In this document: positions 22,574-30,110 of the stretch, in pieces | Layout of the letters: each line of letters opens with the position of its first letter | Numbering within the stretch: position 1 is the stretch's first letter | Assembly (NCBI GenBank): GCA_026397395.1 | Contig: JAPLUV010000011.1 | Span: forward strand, 1-35,739 | DNA length: 35,739 bases | Origin: a candidate division SR1 bacterium | GTDB taxonomy: Bacteria; Patescibacteriota; Gracilibacteria; Absconditabacterales; Absconditicoccaceae | Direction of reading: 5' to 3' | Position numbers and translations under genes: made by a program | Notes under the pieces: model-generated | What the model was told of the DNA's origin: nothing | The model's database searches: none | What the model saw: the letters and a program-made list of their open reading frames with translations, nothing else

Positions 22574-22648
22574 AAATAAAAAGAATAAAAAAAAATTCAA
22601 AGTATAAACAAAAAAAATAAATAACAATAAAAAAAAGTAAAAAAAGAC

Positions 22649-25288
22649 ATGAAAAAATTAATTACAATGTGTTTTGTTGTACTCACAATGAGTATGGCAA
22701 ATGTAGGTCAGGCAAATACCTACAACATATCAATTTGCCAAGGACAATCAACAAACATTGGTCAGGTCTGGCCAGGTGCGTATGATTATTCATGGAACAC
22801 AGTTCCGGTACAACACACAGCTACTATTACGACCAACGGTGTACAGCCCGTTTATATTGTAAGAATGTTTGACAATCTATATAATGTCATTCATTCAGAT
22901 ACATTTAATATAACGGTCAATCCTCTGCCAACCCCTGTAATTATTCCAGCTAGTGGAATAACTGGTGTTTGTCCAGGAGATTTAGCTTTCCTTGCTGGAA
23001 GTATGGGGTTAAATTATGTATGGTCAACAGGATCCACTGGTCCTATGATTTTAGTGCCAGCTGGTACCTACTCAGTAACTGCCAGCGATATTAATGGATG
23101 TACGGGCTCTGCTTCATACACATTAATGGCCTGGCCATCACCTCAGATCTATTCTATCAACACATCTACTCCCTATATTTGTCAGGGAGGCGGTGGAATA
23201 GTTCCTTTATCTGGATCGGAAGTAAATGTTAAGTACGAGCTTCTGCTTAGTGGCTCACCTACTGGCACCTCACTTATTGGTACAGGAAGTCCAATGTCAT
23301 TTACCAACATTACTACTCCTGGTAGTTACACAGTGAGAGCAACTAATCTTGCAACACTATGTCAGTCAATGATGACTGGCGTAGTAAATCTTACTATCTT
23401 AGCTCCTACAGGAAATGCTGGTCCAATATCTGGTCTTACCGACATTTGTGTCGGTACGGGTAATCAGTCGTATTCTATAGCTCCTATTCCTGGTGCTGTT
23501 GGATATGTATGGAATGTTGGTAACGGAAATACAATTTCCGGACAAGGAACTACTACTATAACGGTTAACTGGCTAGGAAATGGCAGCTTATCTGTCTATG
23601 GACAGAATTACTGCGGTGCAGGAAGTTCTACTACCATTCCTATTCAGTTTCATCTTACACCAACGGTAAATATTACACCAAATAATCCACACATTTGTGC
23701 TGGAGTGTCTGTACTATTTACTGCCACGGGAACCGCTACTACATTCAACTGGAGCGGTCCAAGCGGCTTGGGGAATGGAAATACGTACTCGACTACACAG
23801 ACTGGCATTGTGTCTGTAATTGGAACTAGCCAGTTCGGTTGCTTATCGCAACCAGCGACTACTACTGTATATGTAGAACCGAATCCAACGATTACTGGTA
23901 TTGGTCCTACTAATGCAATATGCCAAGGATCATTGTTGCAATTAACTGCAAGCGCGAATCCTACGTCCAGCTATTCTTGGACAGGACCAAGCGGATTTGC
24001 TTCATCGCTACAAAATCCCAGCATCAGCAATGCAACAACAAATAACTCTGGGAATTATTCTGTTACTACTACTACATTATATGGTTGCGTAGCAACAGCG
24101 ACTATAAATGTAACAGTTAATCCAACTCCGATTATTTCTTGCTCTGCAGTTTCACCAATTTGTACAGGAGAAACCATTCATTTGCTTGTTGCCCATAATG
24201 GCAGTTATGTACAGTGGACGGGACCTGCTGGATTTACTTCATCAGTACAGAATCCAAGCATTACTAATGCAACAACCACCATGACTGGCTGGTATAAAGT
24301 TACTGCCTATCTTGGTAACTGTTCGGCAAAAGATTCGGTTTGGATACAAGTAAATGCAGCACCAAACATGTCTGCATCGGCCAACCCAACAATTGTCTGT
24401 GCTGGACAACCTGTTACTTTAACAGCGACAGGAGCCGCTACCTACAGTTGGAGTACCGGACAAGTAGGATCACAGATCACCGTGTATCCTGCTCAGACCA
24501 CGACCTATGTAGTTACCGGATCCAATGGAAATGGTTGCACTGCTTCATATAGTGTAACAGTAACTACTAATGGAAATAATTTACAATCTATCTTTAGCTC
24601 CTACGGCATGGTATCATGTTATGGTGGAACGAATGGATGGGCAAACATTTCTGTCCAGAATGGAAATTATCCATACAGTTACAACTGGTCACCCAACCCA
24701 CAAAATGGGCAGGGCAATAATGCTGTTTCTGGTTTACATGCTGGAGTTTATAATGTACTAATCACTGATGCTAATGGTTGCCATGGAACAAATTCAGTAA
24801 CCATTACTGAACCAGCTCCGATAGTGATCACCCCTATCGTTAATGGACAAACCGTTACTGCATTGGTTACTGGCGGATCTCTTCTTCCAGGCGACAGCTA
24901 TCAGTACAACTGGATGCCTTATCCGGACTTTGGACAAGGTAATTCAACAGCAACATTTGCAGCCGGTATCAGCGTGGTAACATTAACGGTAACTGATGGT
25001 AATCTTTGCCAGCAATCGCTGGTAATTCATTTCACTACGGGCATTGAAGATATTAGTGCTGCTAATATCAACATCTATCCTAATCCTGTTTCTGATCTTT
25101 TGCATCTCGAAACTGGAGATATCAAAATAACTAAAACCGAAATATATGATGTTACGGGAAAGTTGGTTTTCACTTCAACCGGGAAGGAAAAAATTCTTTA
25201 TCTGAATGTTTTCGTGCCTGGTATGTACATGCTTATATTAACTACGGATGAAGGGCATACCTACCATTCGAAAATCATAAAACAATAA
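22649..25288 (+). CDS. T9SS-sorted Ig/PKD-like surface protein of Bacteroidota type
   Basis: 879 residues with a signal peptide (MKKLITMCFVVLTMSMANVGQA). Many beta-sandwich (PKD/Ig-like) modules follow, with repeated phrases such as YSWTGPSGF and SYSWSTG. There is an SprB-type repeat (SCYGGTNGWANISVQNG, then LITDANGCHGTNSVTITEP) and a C-terminal type IX sorting domain (NINIYPNPVSDLLHLE...GKLVF...GMYMLIL). These domains are characteristic of Bacteroidota gliding/adhesion proteins. The gene contains no in-frame TGA in 879 codons, whereas neighbours of similar length contain many, and all its glycines use GGN. This points to recent transfer from a standard-code donor, or less likely an assembly chimera. 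Without a type IX system the sorting tail would be idle. Confidence 0.88.
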   Translation: MKKLITMCFVVLTMSMANVGQANTYNISICQGQSTNIGQVWPGAYDYSWNTVPVQHTATITTNGVQPVYIVRMFDNLYNVIHSDTFNITVNPLPTPVIIPASGITGVCPGDLAFLAGSMGLNYVWSTGSTGPMILVPAGTYSVTASDINGCTGSASYTLMAWPSPQIYSINTSTPYICQGGGGIVPLSGSEVNVKYELLLSGSPTGTSLIGTGSPMSFTNITTPGSYTVRATNLATLCQSMMTGVVNLTILAPTGNAGPISGLTDICVGTGNQSYSIAPIPGAVGYVWNVGNGNTISGQGTTTITVNWLGNGSLSVYGQNYCGAGSSTTIPIQFHLTPTVNITPNNPHICAGVSVLFTATGTATTFNWSGPSGLGNGNTYSTTQTGIVSVIGTSQFGCLSQPATTTVYVEPNPTITGIGPTNAICQGSLLQLTASANPTSSYSWTGPSGFASSLQNPSISNATTNNSGNYSVTTTTLYGCVATATINVTVNPTPIISCSAVSPICTGETIHLLVAHNGSYVQWTGPAGFTSSVQNPSITNATTTMTGWYKVTAYLGNCSAKDSVWIQVNAAPNMSASANPTIVCAGQPVTLTATGAATYSWSTGQVGSQITVYPAQTTTYVVTGSNGNGCTASYSVTVTTNGNNLQSIFSSYGMVSCYGGTNGWANISVQNGNYPYSYNWSPNPQNGQGNNAVSGLHAGVYNVLITDANGCHGTNSVTITEPAPIVITPIVNGQTVTALVTGGSLLPGDSYQYNWMPYPDFGQGNSTATFAAGISVVTLTVTDGNLCQQSLVIHFTTGIEDISAANINIYPNPVSDLLHLETGDIKITKTEIYDVTGKLVFTSTGKEKILYLNVFVPGMYMLILTTDEGHTYHSKIIKQ

Positions 25289-25348
25289 TTGTCCTTTGGT
25301 TTTTTACTAAGGGGAATGTGAAAATATGTATTTTAATCTAAAGAGAAT

Positions 25349-25374
25349 CCCTATTGCTTTGCAGTAGGGTTTTT
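25349..25374 (+). terminator. Rho-independent terminator after the T9SS-type gene
   Basis: A 9-bp stem CCCTATTGC/GCAGTAGGG (one T-G pair), loop TTT, then TTTTT. It lies 60 bases beyond the stop codon. Confidence 0.8.
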
Positions 25375-25397
25375 CAGTTGCCGATTTTTTCATGAGT

Positions 25398-25462
25398 CAC
25401 CCGGGTGGTAAGTTGAATAATTGCCCTCAATCAGCCAATATTTACTCATTACCACCCGGGTG
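25398..25462. repeat. Perfect 14-bp inverted repeat
   Basis: Arms CACCCGGGTGGTAA (25398-25411) and its exact reverse complement (25449-25462) are separated by 37 bases. Each arm also contains the palindrome CACCCGGGTG. Fragments of the same vocabulary (CCCGGG, AATCAGC, CCACCCG) occur upstream of the 879-aa gene at 22431-22500, so the two may bracket the transferred segment. Confidence 0.6.
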
Positions 25463-25500
25463 CAAAAGTAGCTGACTGCCTATTAGTCAATAGTGTCAAC

Positions 25501-25601
25501 TTATACTAAGTGTCTACTTGAATATGCGAGATAATGCGTACATAGTTAACAACACTGGAATATAGGTAATAACTCGAATATCTAATGACACTTAGGATAT
25601 A
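25501..25601. repeat. Imperfect inverted repeat, about 100 bp
   Basis: TTATACTAAGTGTC at 25501-25514 faces GACACTTAGGATATA at 25587-25601, with about 72 bases between. It is a MITE-like or structured-RNA layout without coding content. Confidence 0.45.
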
Positions 25602-25813
25602 CCAAACCATATTTTCATAGACGATGAGTATATATCCATTTTCACTTGATTTCAGCGAGTAGTTTTATATAGTAGGTTCTGCAAAGATTTTTTTGTATAA
25701 GCAAAACACAAGATGATGTCCGAGAAATTCGTGATTTCAGACCAACCGTTGTTTTGTGTCCGTTTTTTTTCTTTTCGTATAGGATATACAAAATAAATCC
25801 TATAGATAGAAAT

Positions 25814-25853
25814 GACGTTAAACTTCTTTATGGAAGTTTCGGCGTCTTATTTT
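25814..25853 (+). promoter_or_regulatory. Leader hairpin upstream of rpsL (attenuator-like)
   Basis: An outer stem GACG/CGTC and inner stem AAACTTC/GAAGTTT, loop TTTATG, followed by TTATTTT, 30 bases before the rpsL start. It may be a terminator/attenuator or a ribosomal-protein autoregulatory site. Function is inferred from position. Confidence 0.5.
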
Positions 25854-25875
25854 AACTATTTTAGTACACAGCACT

Positions 25876-26292
25876 ATGCCAACTATTAATCAACTCATCA
25901 AAAAATGAAGAACGAACAAATCTTACAAGTCCAAAGCGCCTGCTCTGCAGTTCAGCGTAAATAAACTTGCTGGAAATAAAAAAAATGAGAGTCCTGCTCC
26001 TTTCAAGAGATGAGTGTGTCTCAAAGTGTCTGTCATGGGTCCTAAGAAACCTAATTCAGCTCAGAGAAAATTCGCGAAGGTAAGACTGTCCAACGGAGCT
26101 GAAGTATTAGCATATATTCCTGGTGAATCTCACACATTACAAGAACACAGTGTGGTATTGGTCAGAGGATGAAGATGTAAGGATCTTCCTGGTGTGAGAT
26201 ATCATATCATGAGAGGAAAATACGATGCTAATCCAGTAGACAAAAGAAGACAATCAAGATCATTGTATTGAGTTAAAAGACCTAAAAAATAG
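25876..26292 (+). CDS. rpsL: 30S ribosomal protein S12
   Basis: 138 residues, [20 protein letters not shown] at the start, then [20 protein letters not shown] and [20 protein letters not shown], the diagnostic S12 blocks. Four TGA codons fall at conserved or plausible glycines: KKGR, KRGVC, the second Gly of VRGGR, and LYGVKRP. This is the clearest proof of code 25 in the window, because in the standard code no S12 ORF exists. Between the N-terminal block and KRGVC there is an extra ~15-residue Lys/Asn-rich segment compared with typical S12. The protein sits at the decoding centre of the 30S subunit. It begins the ribosomal cluster; rpsG follows after 62 bases. Confidence 0.97.
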
Positions 26293-26354
26293 ATGGGAGC
26301 ACTTAGATTGTAGGACTTAGAAAAAATATCTTTAATTTATTTATTGCTAATAGA

Positions 26355-26807
26355 ATGTCACTTAAAGTAGCTATCGGTCTTTCTCAGACCAAAACAGATA
26401 AGATTATCAACTTCATCATGAAGGATGGTAAAAAATCTGTCGCCAAAAGAATCTACAATGATATGCTCAAAGAGATCAAACTCAGCGGACATATGAATCC
26501 AGATATCGTAGTGGAAACTGCTATCGACAATGCATCACCAACCTTGATGATCAAGTCAAAAAGAATGGGAGGTTCTGTCTATCAAGTACCAGTAGAGGTC
26601 AAGCAAGACAAGAAATTATTCTTCGCATTCAAATGGATATTGGCAGGAACTAAATCTAAAAAAGGGAAACCAATGTACAAGAAATTGGCTGAAGAAATAC
26701 TTGCAGCCTATGGCAATCAAGGATATGCAGTGAAGAAAAAAGAAGAAACACTCAAGATGGCTGAAGCAAATAAAGCATTTGCATACATGGCTAAATACAT
26801 GCACTAA
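26355..26807 (+). CDS. rpsG: 30S ribosomal protein S7
   Basis: 150 residues with the S7 pattern: FIMKDGKKSVAKRIYNDML, the central KRMGGSVYQVPVEV block, KWILAG, and AVKKKEETLKMAEANKAFAY near the C-terminus. S7 nucleates assembly of the 30S head. The usual start of the family is slightly longer (about 156 residues), so it is a little compact. No TGA codon occurs inside. It follows rpsL as in the str operon, but fusA and tuf do not follow; two small unknown ORFs do. An inverted repeat lies just past its stop. Confidence 0.95.
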   Translation: MSLKVAIGLSQTKTDKIINFIMKDGKKSVAKRIYNDMLKEIKLSGHMNPDIVVETAIDNASPTLMIKSKRMGGSVYQVPVEVKQDKKLFFAFKWILAGTKSKKGKPMYKKLAEEILAAYGNQGYAVKKKEETLKMAEANKAFAYMAKYMH

Positions 26808-26824
26808 CATCGGCTAAACGCTTC

Positions 26825-26846
26825 AACGTTTAAACGCTTAAACGTT
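26825..26846. repeat. Inverted repeat between rpsG and the next ORF
   Basis: AACGTTTAA-ACGC-TTAAACGTT, a perfect 9-bp stem with a 4-base loop. It has no T run and so is not a standard terminator. It lies within a stretch of reiterated words (AACGCTT, AACGTTT). Confidence 0.5.
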
Positions 26847-26897
26847 TTAACCAATTATACTATCTATTCATTCTTTACATTATTACATTAAACTAAG

Positions 26898-27149
26898 ATG
26901 GGAAATACAAGTGGTGCAAAGATCAAGCACATGTTCTACAACCCTAGCCGACACAGTTCCAAATCAGGACAAAAACCTAAGAAAGCTGTCCAATGGTATG
27001 TCGACCTGATGATGAAACAAGCTAAACAAGGAGATACAACCTGGATTCAAAAAACTATGGTAAAATGCCTAGCAAGAATCAAGAGATATGGTATTCCTCA
27101 AACATTGCTTGATGAAAAATTAGCTAGTAGAAAAGTTAATAAAAAATAG
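26898..27149 (+). CDS. 83-aa basic hypothetical protein in the ribosomal cluster
   Basis: ATG 26898 to TAG 27147-27149, no TGA codon. The product is basic (MGNTSGAKIKHMFYNPSRHS, then KKAVQWYVDLMMKQAKQGD and CLARIKRYGIPQTLLDEKL) and probably helical. I do not recognise it. Its place between rpsG and rplS, its size and its charge suggest a ribosome-associated or lineage-specific ribosomal protein, but this is inference. Confidence 0.65.
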   Translation: MGNTSGAKIKHMFYNPSRHSSKSGQKPKKAVQWYVDLMMKQAKQGDTTWIQKTMVKCLARIKRYGIPQTLLDEKLASRKVNKK

Positions 27150-27262
27150 ATTGGAGGACTTAGGTTGTAGGGTGTAGGGTTTAGACCCGCCTACCATCTA
27201 CTACCTACCATCTACCATCTCATATCTTTATGATATCTCTTTATTAATTATCACAGTAAACA

Positions 27263-27406
27263 ATGGTAAGACTCAAGACAAATGCAAAGAAAAAATTAAA
27301 TAAAGCACTTACGAGAGTAGAGAAAGTCGTCATTATGGACGTCAGAAAAAATCTCGAACAACAAAAAAAGTGGAAAGCCAAAGTAATGAATAAGAAAGCT
27401 AAATAG
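27263..27406 (+). CDS. 47-aa very basic small protein
   Basis: ATG 27263 to TAG 27404-27406. The sequence is Lys-rich (MVRLKTNAKKKLNKALTRVE, VIMDVRKNLEQQKKWKAKV) and predicted to be a single helix or two. No family recognised. It stands between the 83-aa ORF and rplS on the same strand, separated by reiterated short-word spacers. A role on the ribosome is possible but unproven; it is too short for certainty. Confidence 0.5.
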   Translation: MVRLKTNAKKKLNKALTRVEKVVIMDVRKNLEQQKKWKAKVMNKKAK

Positions 27407-27524
27407 TTTTAAAAAATAATTTATGGATTAATAAATTACGGATTTCGAATTACGAATTAAAATCCGCAATGTGCAATTCGCAATTAAGTAATCATTTAAT
27501 TTTATTCAGTAAACCGAGAAGACA

Positions 27525-27911
27525 ATGTATTTTGAAAGAGTAAAAGCACTTCATGATAAGCATGAGTATTCTATCCTTCCTGTCAAAGCAGGAATGTATT
27601 TGGAAATCCATGAAAAACTTGGAGAAGAAAATAATAGAGTTTGGAGATTCAAAGGACTTGTTATCAAGGTTAAGAATCCTCAGCATCCAGATGGAACCTT
27701 CACTATCAGAGGTATGGTAGCTGGTGTAGAAGTAGAAAAAATCTATCCGCTTTCCTTCAATAAATTTGAGAAAGTTACGCTCTTGGATGATTACAAGATT
27801 AGAAGAGCAAAATTATACTACATCAGAGAAAAGGTAGGTAAGGATGCTAGATTTAAGAGTAAAATTACTGCCGAAAAAAGAGATTCTAGCTTAATTGCTA
27901 CTAAAAAATAA
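27525..27911 (+). CDS. rplS: 50S ribosomal protein L19
   Basis: 128 residues. The L19 core is clear: VWRFKGLVIKVKN, GTFTIRGMVAGVEVEKIYPL, and the C-terminal hallmark IRRAKLYYIREKVGKDARFK. It lies at the 30S-50S interface of the ribosome. Length is slightly above the usual ~115, with a C-terminal extension. No TGA codon. rplY follows after 34 bases, so the two are probably co-transcribed. Confidence 0.93.
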   Translation: MYFERVKALHDKHEYSILPVKAGMYLEIHEKLGEENNRVWRFKGLVIKVKNPQHPDGTFTIRGMVAGVEVEKIYPLSFNKFEKVTLLDDYKIRRAKLYYIREKVGKDARFKSKITAEKRDSSLIATKK

Positions 27912-27945
27912 TTGTTATCGATTTTAATTTTTGTGTATCTATCAA

Positions 27946-28602
27946 ATGGAACTTCATGTAGATCTTCGCAAGGGAGAGAAAAACAGCGCTATCAGAAAGG
28001 AAGGAAATATTCCAGCAGTTGTCTATGGTAAACATATGGCTTCTCCATTGAGTATTATCTGTAAAAAAAATGACTTCATCAAGAAGTTTAAAGAGGCTGG
28101 GTACTCTACTCCACTTACCTTGGAAGGTGATGGTATAGATCAATTTGTCTTGATCCATGACATGCAATTGGATCCTGTTAGTGATTTTGTATTGCACGTA
28201 GATTTCCTTGCGGTCAATAGAAATGAGACAGTAACTGCTGAAGTACCTGTTATCTTAGTTGGTGAATCTCCTATCGAAAAACTTGGTTTAGGAAAAATAC
28301 AACTTCTGAAAGACTTTATCGAGGTAGAGGCATTCCCACAGGACTTGCCACATGACGTGAAGATCGATATCTCTGTTATCCAAAAAATGGGAGATACTAT
28401 CTTGATCGAAGATGTTAAATTATCAGATAAGGTTACTATCCTTGATGATCTTGAACAACCATTAATTACTGTCTTGAAACTCTCAGAAGAAGTAGAGGAA
28501 GCTCCTGTAGCTGCTACTCCAGAAGCCGGTGCAACACCTGCTGAATGAGCTGCTAAAGAAGGAGATAAAAAAGATGACACTAAGAAAGACGATAAAAAAT
28601 AA
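27946..28602 (+). CDS. rplY: 50S ribosomal protein L25 (Ctc/TL5-type)
   Basis: 218 residues. The N-terminal 5S-rRNA-binding domain (LRKGEKNSAIRKEGNIPAVV, VLHVDFLAV) is followed by the Ctc/TL5 beta domain (VTAEVPVILVGESP, DLPHDVKIDIS, LEQPLITVL). The tail is Ala/Glu then Lys/Asp-rich. A TGA read as Gly near residue 200 extends the protein by 17 residues compared with the standard code, into KEGDKKDDTKKDDKK. ATG 27946 is preferred; a TTG at 27931 would add five residues. rpmB follows after 35 bases. Confidence 0.93.
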
Positions 28603-28637
28603 CATGCGATCAATTTTACATTTTTCAATTTACAACA

Positions 28638-28826
28638 ATGGCAAGAATTTGTGATTTTACTGGAGTAGGAACGAAGTCCGGTAACAATAGATCTCACTCT
28701 ATGAGATCAAGCAAGAGAACATTCAAACCAAACCTTATATACAAGATGGTGACAATGGAAGATGGCAGCAGAATGAGATTAAAAATCAGTGCTAAGATTT
28801 ATAAAAAATTGAAGGGATTCATTTAG
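28638..28826 (+). CDS. rpmB: 50S ribosomal protein L28
   Basis: 62 residues: MARICDFTGVGTKSGNNRSH then KRTFKPNL, and a final basic helix KISAKIYKKLKGF. This matches L28 (Cys-x2-TG, SHS, KR-F-PNL). No TGA codon. It is the last ribosomal gene of the cluster, and tRNA-Lys follows 36 bases later, possibly on the same transcript. Confidence 0.93.
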   Translation: MARICDFTGVGTKSGNNRSHSMRSSKRTFKPNLIYKMVTMEDGSRMRLKISAKIYKKLKGFI

Positions 28827-28862
28827 TATTTCATTTTCAAGAAAATAAAAAAACGTCATTGG

Positions 28863-28935
28863 GGGGTAGTAGCTCAGGCGGTAGAGCAATAGCCTTTTAA
28901 GCTAGTGGTCCCGGGTTCGAGTCCCGGCTACCCTA
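28863..28935 (+). tRNA. tRNA-Lys (anticodon TTT)
   Basis: Acceptor GGGGTAG/CTACCCT with a first G-T pair, D arm GCTC/GAGC, anticodon loop CTTTTAA (anticodon TTT), T arm CCGGG-TTCGAGT-CCCGG, discriminator A. CCA is not encoded. Flanking A-rich (28847-28857) and T-rich (28940-28950) sequences can pair and enclose the tRNA. Its 3' end is the start of a 116-bp direct repeat. Confidence 0.93.
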
Positions 28936-29183
28936 AAAGATGTTTTTTTATTTTTTTGTTAGAGAAAATATTGTCCGTCATATAAAGCTCAGGCCCCCGC
29001 TAAAGCGGGGCTTCGGTCCGAGCAATAGTAGAATACTAAGTAACAAGTTGGTCCCCCGGCCAGCCGGGGCTACCCTAAAAGATGTTTTTTTATTTTTTTG
29101 TTAGAGAAAATATTGTCCGTCATATAAAGCTCAGGCCCCCGCTAAAGCGGGGCTTCGGTCCGAGCAATAGTAGAATACTAAGT
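28926..29183 (+). repeat. 116-bp direct repeat, two copies, period 142
   Basis: 28926-29041 and 29068-29183 appear identical base for base. Each begins with the last bases of tRNA-Lys (GGCTACCCTA), contains the T-rich trailer and ends with a D-arm-like segment carrying a CCCCCGC...GCGGGG hairpin. The 26-bp joint (29042-29067) includes the hairpin CCCCGGC-CA-GCCGGGG in place of a T arm. Confidence 0.85.
28986..29077 (+). pseudogene. tRNA-Lys-derived relic with palindromes in D and T arms
   Basis: It aligns with tRNA-Lys as AGCTCAGG, [26-bp insert 28994-29019], GAGCAATAG, degenerate anticodon arm, TTGGTC, [CCCCGGCCAGCCGGGG], CTACCCTA. The D-loop insert shares CCCCCGC...GCGGGGCT...TCGGTCC with the insert in the broken tRNA-Thr copy at 10706-10750. 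No 5' acceptor strand is present, so it cannot make a tRNA. Confidence 0.65.
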
Positions 29184-29383
29184 GTAAACCTTTAGGCAGG
29201 AGAAGCGGGGCTAGATGAAATACTTCAAAGAAAACAAATAGAAAAATATCAAGCAATTGATTATTTTTTTTATTTTATTTTTTTTAGACTCATTCTACCT
29301 ATGAAGTCAATTATAAACTCTCTCTATTGATATTTTATGGAAAATGGATACTATACGTCATAGTATGCTTTTAGGTTATATCT

Positions 29384-30049
29384 ATGCGCATGAGTACTGA
29401 CAGACTATTTGTCCTCTCGCCTGAATATCCCTGAGGAAGAAGAATTGAAGACCATATGGTTGCTCCAGAAAAACTTATGTTATTTGAGAGCAAGTTACCT
29501 GATTGGTTGAAACCAAGAATACAGGAATCAGGTATATTTATGCCTGAATTATCCAATACCCAAGACATTCTTTTTTATATCCTTCAACAGGATAAGATAC
29601 CTGAAGTTACTAAGGAATATGGCTATGCTGGATACCAACATCTCGGCAATCAAGGAGAAGATGTATTGAGTCTCTCTATTCCCGAGGATAAACACGCAAA
29701 ACCATATATGTATTACAATGCTTTGTTTGAGTTATGGAGTCTTCCTTTCCTTCATCAACGCAATGCTCACCAACTACCACACAAAGATAAGCAGAAGCAC
29801 CACAATAGTAATCATGAAGATGATCACAAACAGACAGGTATCGATTATAGTCAGAAACATAATAATCCAATTCTTGATATAGAGAGAAAAATCTATGATC
29901 AATCCAAGGCTAATGGTGCCGATCATAAAGGATTTCTTGAAGCAAGAATATGATTTCTCACGGGAATGATGGAAGCAAGGAACAACCCTAAGCTTAGCTA
30001 CGCTCAGCAACTTTTAGCAGCGATAGATTTCATTAAGATGAAAAAATAA
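29384..30049 (+). CDS. 221-aa hypothetical protein with His-rich linker
   Basis: It starts at ATG 29384 or 29390 (MRMSTDRLFVLSPEYPGG, with TGA as one Gly) and ends at TAA 30047-30049. The first half (WLKPRIQESGIFMPELS, then AKPYMYYNALFELWSLPF) looks folded. The middle is a His/Lys/Asp-rich linker (HKDKQKHHNSNHEDDHKQ), possibly metal-binding. The end is helical (GFLTGMMEARNNPKLSYAQQ). No signal peptide and no recognised family. It is followed by a bidirectional terminator shared with the convergent VIT1-like gene. Confidence 0.7.
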
Positions 30050-30060
30050 GATGAAACATA

Positions 30061-30094
30061 AAAAATTCTGAACTTTATCGCTCAGAATTTTTTT
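30061..30094. terminator. Bidirectional terminator between convergent genes
   Basis: A 9-bp stem AAATTCTGA/TCAGAATTT with loop ACTTTATCGC. T runs on both strands serve the plus-strand gene ending at 30049 and the minus-strand gene ending at 30111. Confidence 0.8.
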
Positions 30095-30110
30095 GATAGA
30101 AGAATATTTT

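Larger units (their letters stand above)
22353..22648. other. 296-bp AT-rich intergenic region upstream of the transferred gene
   Basis: No ORF of note. It contains a degenerate copy of the motif found past the downstream gene (CCCGGG at 22431-22436, AATCAGC, then CCACCCGTG near 22493), then a putative promoter, an inverted repeat, and a long A-rich stretch immediately before ATG 22649. Confidence 0.5.
25289..25875. other. 587-bp intergenic region before rpsL
   Basis: No convincing ORF on either strand even with TGA as sense. It holds a terminator (25349-25374), a perfect 14-bp inverted repeat pair (25398-25462), an imperfect inverted repeat (25501-25601) and a leader hairpin just before rpsL (25814-25853). 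The rpsL promoter must lie here; no clear consensus was seen. Confidence 0.6.

Noticed and set aside
25936-26030. Extra Lys/Asn-rich segment near the N-terminus of S12 as an insertion element
   Set aside because: No palindrome or repeat is visible there, and S12 length varies between lineages in this region.
28140-28697. 185-aa minus-strand ORF
   Set aside because: Antisense to rplY and rpmB, which are identified by conserved blocks.
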